A stretch of 64,000 nucleotides of DNA from Oceanobacillus chungangensis (GTDB lineage: Bacteria > Bacillota > Bacilli > Bacillales > Amphibacillaceae): positions 22,581 to 86,580 of the forward strand of contig NZ_PIOD01000016.1 in assembly GCF_003369565.1 (NCBI RefSeq), read 5' to 3'. The notes beneath the pieces were generated by a model. It was not told where the DNA came from, ran no database searches, and saw only the letters and a program-made list of their open reading frames with translations. Positions within the stretch are counted from its first letter, which is position 1. Each line of letters begins with the position of its first letter. Of this stretch, positions 62,998-64,000 are shown one piece after another. A program made the translations under genes and the position numbers.

Positions 62998-64000
62998 ATG
63001 CATGCGCTTGATTGGGTAGTTGTAGGGGTTTTCTTCTTAGTCATGATTGGAATAGGGATATATAGTTATACTAAAAACCATAGCTCTGATGACTTCTTTG
63101 TTGGTGGTGGAAAGGTGCCTTGGTGGCTTTCTGGAGTATCTCATCACGTATCAGGTCACAGTGGGGTAGTATTCGTGGCTTACGCAGGAATTGCTTACAC
63201 TTATGGGATTACCATTTATTTCTGGTGGGCAGTTGCAATCGGGCTTGCTTTATTAGTAACGGCGAAATGGGTTGCGCCGAGATGGCCAAGACTACGTGAA
63301 AAATTAGGGATTCAATCGCCTACAGAATATATGGCGCTTCGTTTTGGACTCCCAGCACAACAAGTAACAGCATGGACTGGAGTTCTTATTAAACTTCTTG
63401 ACATTGGTGCTAAGTGGGCTTCAATGGGTATTTTATTAAGCGGTTTCACCGGCTTGCCAATTTGGACGGGAATTATCTTATCTGGTGCCGTATCGCTTAT
63501 TTACGTCGCCATTGGCGGACTATGGGCCGACTTGGTGACCGACTTTGTTCAATTTATCGTGCAATTAATTGCTGGTATTGTTATTTTTGTTGGGGTATTC
63601 AGCTATCTTGGTGGACCAAGCTCTTTAATTACAATGTGGGGCGACTTACCTGAAGGACATGCTAGTCCATTCAATGGCTCTTATACACCACTATGGATCT
63701 TCCTATTTATCATTGTTAAATTCTTTGATTATAGCGGAGGTAACTGGAACTTAGCAGCACGATTCATCTCGACTCCAAATGGGGACGATGCAAAAAAGGC
63801 AGCTAGGTTATCTGCAGTATTATACTTTGTATGGCCATTATTAATCTTTTTACCAATGGTTGCAGCACCGTTAATCTTCCCTGATCTAACAGACCCTGCA
63901 CAACAATTGTACCCTATGCTGACTACAACATTCATGCCAGCAGGTTTAGTTGGGCTTGTATTAGCGGCTTTGTTTGCAAGTACTATGGGTATGACGGTCT
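62998..64000 (+). CDS. Sodium:solute symporter (SSS family), partial, runs off the window
   Basis: From ATG 62998 (GGAAAGGTG seven bases upstream) 334 codons are open to the window end. SSS features: ten or so helices so far, SSDDFFVGGGKVPWWLSGVSHHVSGHSGVVFVAYAG-type N-terminal motif residues near 30-65, GGLWADLVTDFVQFIVQ (about 175-191) and KFFDYSGGNWNLAARF. The family takes up sugars, sialic acid, proline and others with Na+. It follows the manA-like gene by 33 bases, so a mannose- or related sugar-uptake operon is inferred. Confidence 0.88.
   Translation, partial: MHALDWVVVGVFFLVMIGIGIYSYTKNHSSDDFFVGGGKVPWWLSGVSHHVSGHSGVVFVAYAGIAYTYGITIYFWWAVAIGLALLVTAKWVAPRWPRLREKLGIQSPTEYMALRFGLPAQQVTAWTGVLIKLLDIGAKWASMGILLSGFTGLPIWTGIILSGAVSLIYVAIGGLWADLVTDFVQFIVQLIAGIVIFVGVFSYLGGPSSLITMWGDLPEGHASPFNGSYTPLWIFLFIIVKFFDYSGGNWNLAARFISTPNGDDAKKAARLSAVLYFVWPLLIFLPMVAAPLIFPDLTDPAQQLYPMLTTTFMPAGLVGLVLAALFASTMGMTV

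Overview
This is a low-GC Firmicutes chromosome segment. Gene content and protein sequences resemble Bacillaceae, most like an Oceanobacillus/Virgibacillus-type halotolerant bacillus. Supporting signs are B. subtilis-type YpjP, YeeI, YxcD, YitT, DbpA and HprK homologues, S-box and glycine riboswitches, strong AGGAGG ribosome binding sites with frequent TTG/GTG starts, and several Na+-coupled transporters. The species call is inference. No rRNA, tRNA, CRISPR, phage or complete insertion sequence is visible.

Layout. 1-5 kb: a 40-bp tandem repeat, htpG behind a perfect CIRCE operator, a SIR2 deacetylase pseudogene, a rhodanese, a CstR-family regulator without its reactive cysteines, and ypjP. 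5-12 kb: an orphan catechol 2,3-dioxygenase with a cre-like site, a phnE-like remnant, a VOC protein, an L,D-transpeptidase, a GDPD, a small acidic lipoprotein, and an ACT/PFL gene pair with a single glycine riboswitch upstream. 12-16 kb: an operon of FtsX-type permease, ABC ATPase and membrane-anchored PASTA protein. 16-21.5 kb: the livKHMGF uptake operon with a CodY-like box. 21.6-26.7 kb: an S-box riboswitch, metNIQ and an M20 amidohydrolase, with repeats filling the gaps after metI and metQ. 27-31 kb: yitT, a HEAT-like protein, yeeI and dbpA. 31-33.2 kb: a glycine/alanine symporter preceded by a tandem glycine riboswitch, which is itself preceded by a ZTP riboswitch with its own terminator and promoter. 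33-37 kb: a CstA-family carrier, an orphan hypothetical gene and a small membrane protein/YxcD pair. 37-41.3 kb: a BceRSAB-type peptide-sensing and detoxification module with a Bce box. 41.5-50.6 kb: metA, an NCS1 permease, an AlkD-like protein, a divergent HprK, a PhnA-type zinc ribbon, a 49-codon membrane peptide, a VOC protein, a metallophosphoesterase and putP. 50.7-61.4 kb: a glutamate-type symporter under a c-di-AMP riboswitch, marR-MFS under a perfect palindrome, an unknown membrane protein, mqo, and a TetR-controlled ABC exporter. 61.8-64 kb: a mannose-6-phosphate isomerase-like gene, apparently frameshifted at its start, and a Na+:solute symporter running off the window.

How it fits together. 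The window is rich in solute uptake governed by RNA sensors: SAM for methionine uptake, glycine twice, ZTP once, and c-di-AMP once. The most unusual arrangement is the ZTP plus tandem glycine riboswitch stack before a glycine symporter. If both lie on one transcript it would let the cell import glycine when one-carbon units are short and glycine is low. A family of about 0.1-0.34 kb intergenic repeats (five copies), a second family (two copies) and a 144-bp MITE-like element occupy many of the gaps, including inside operons.
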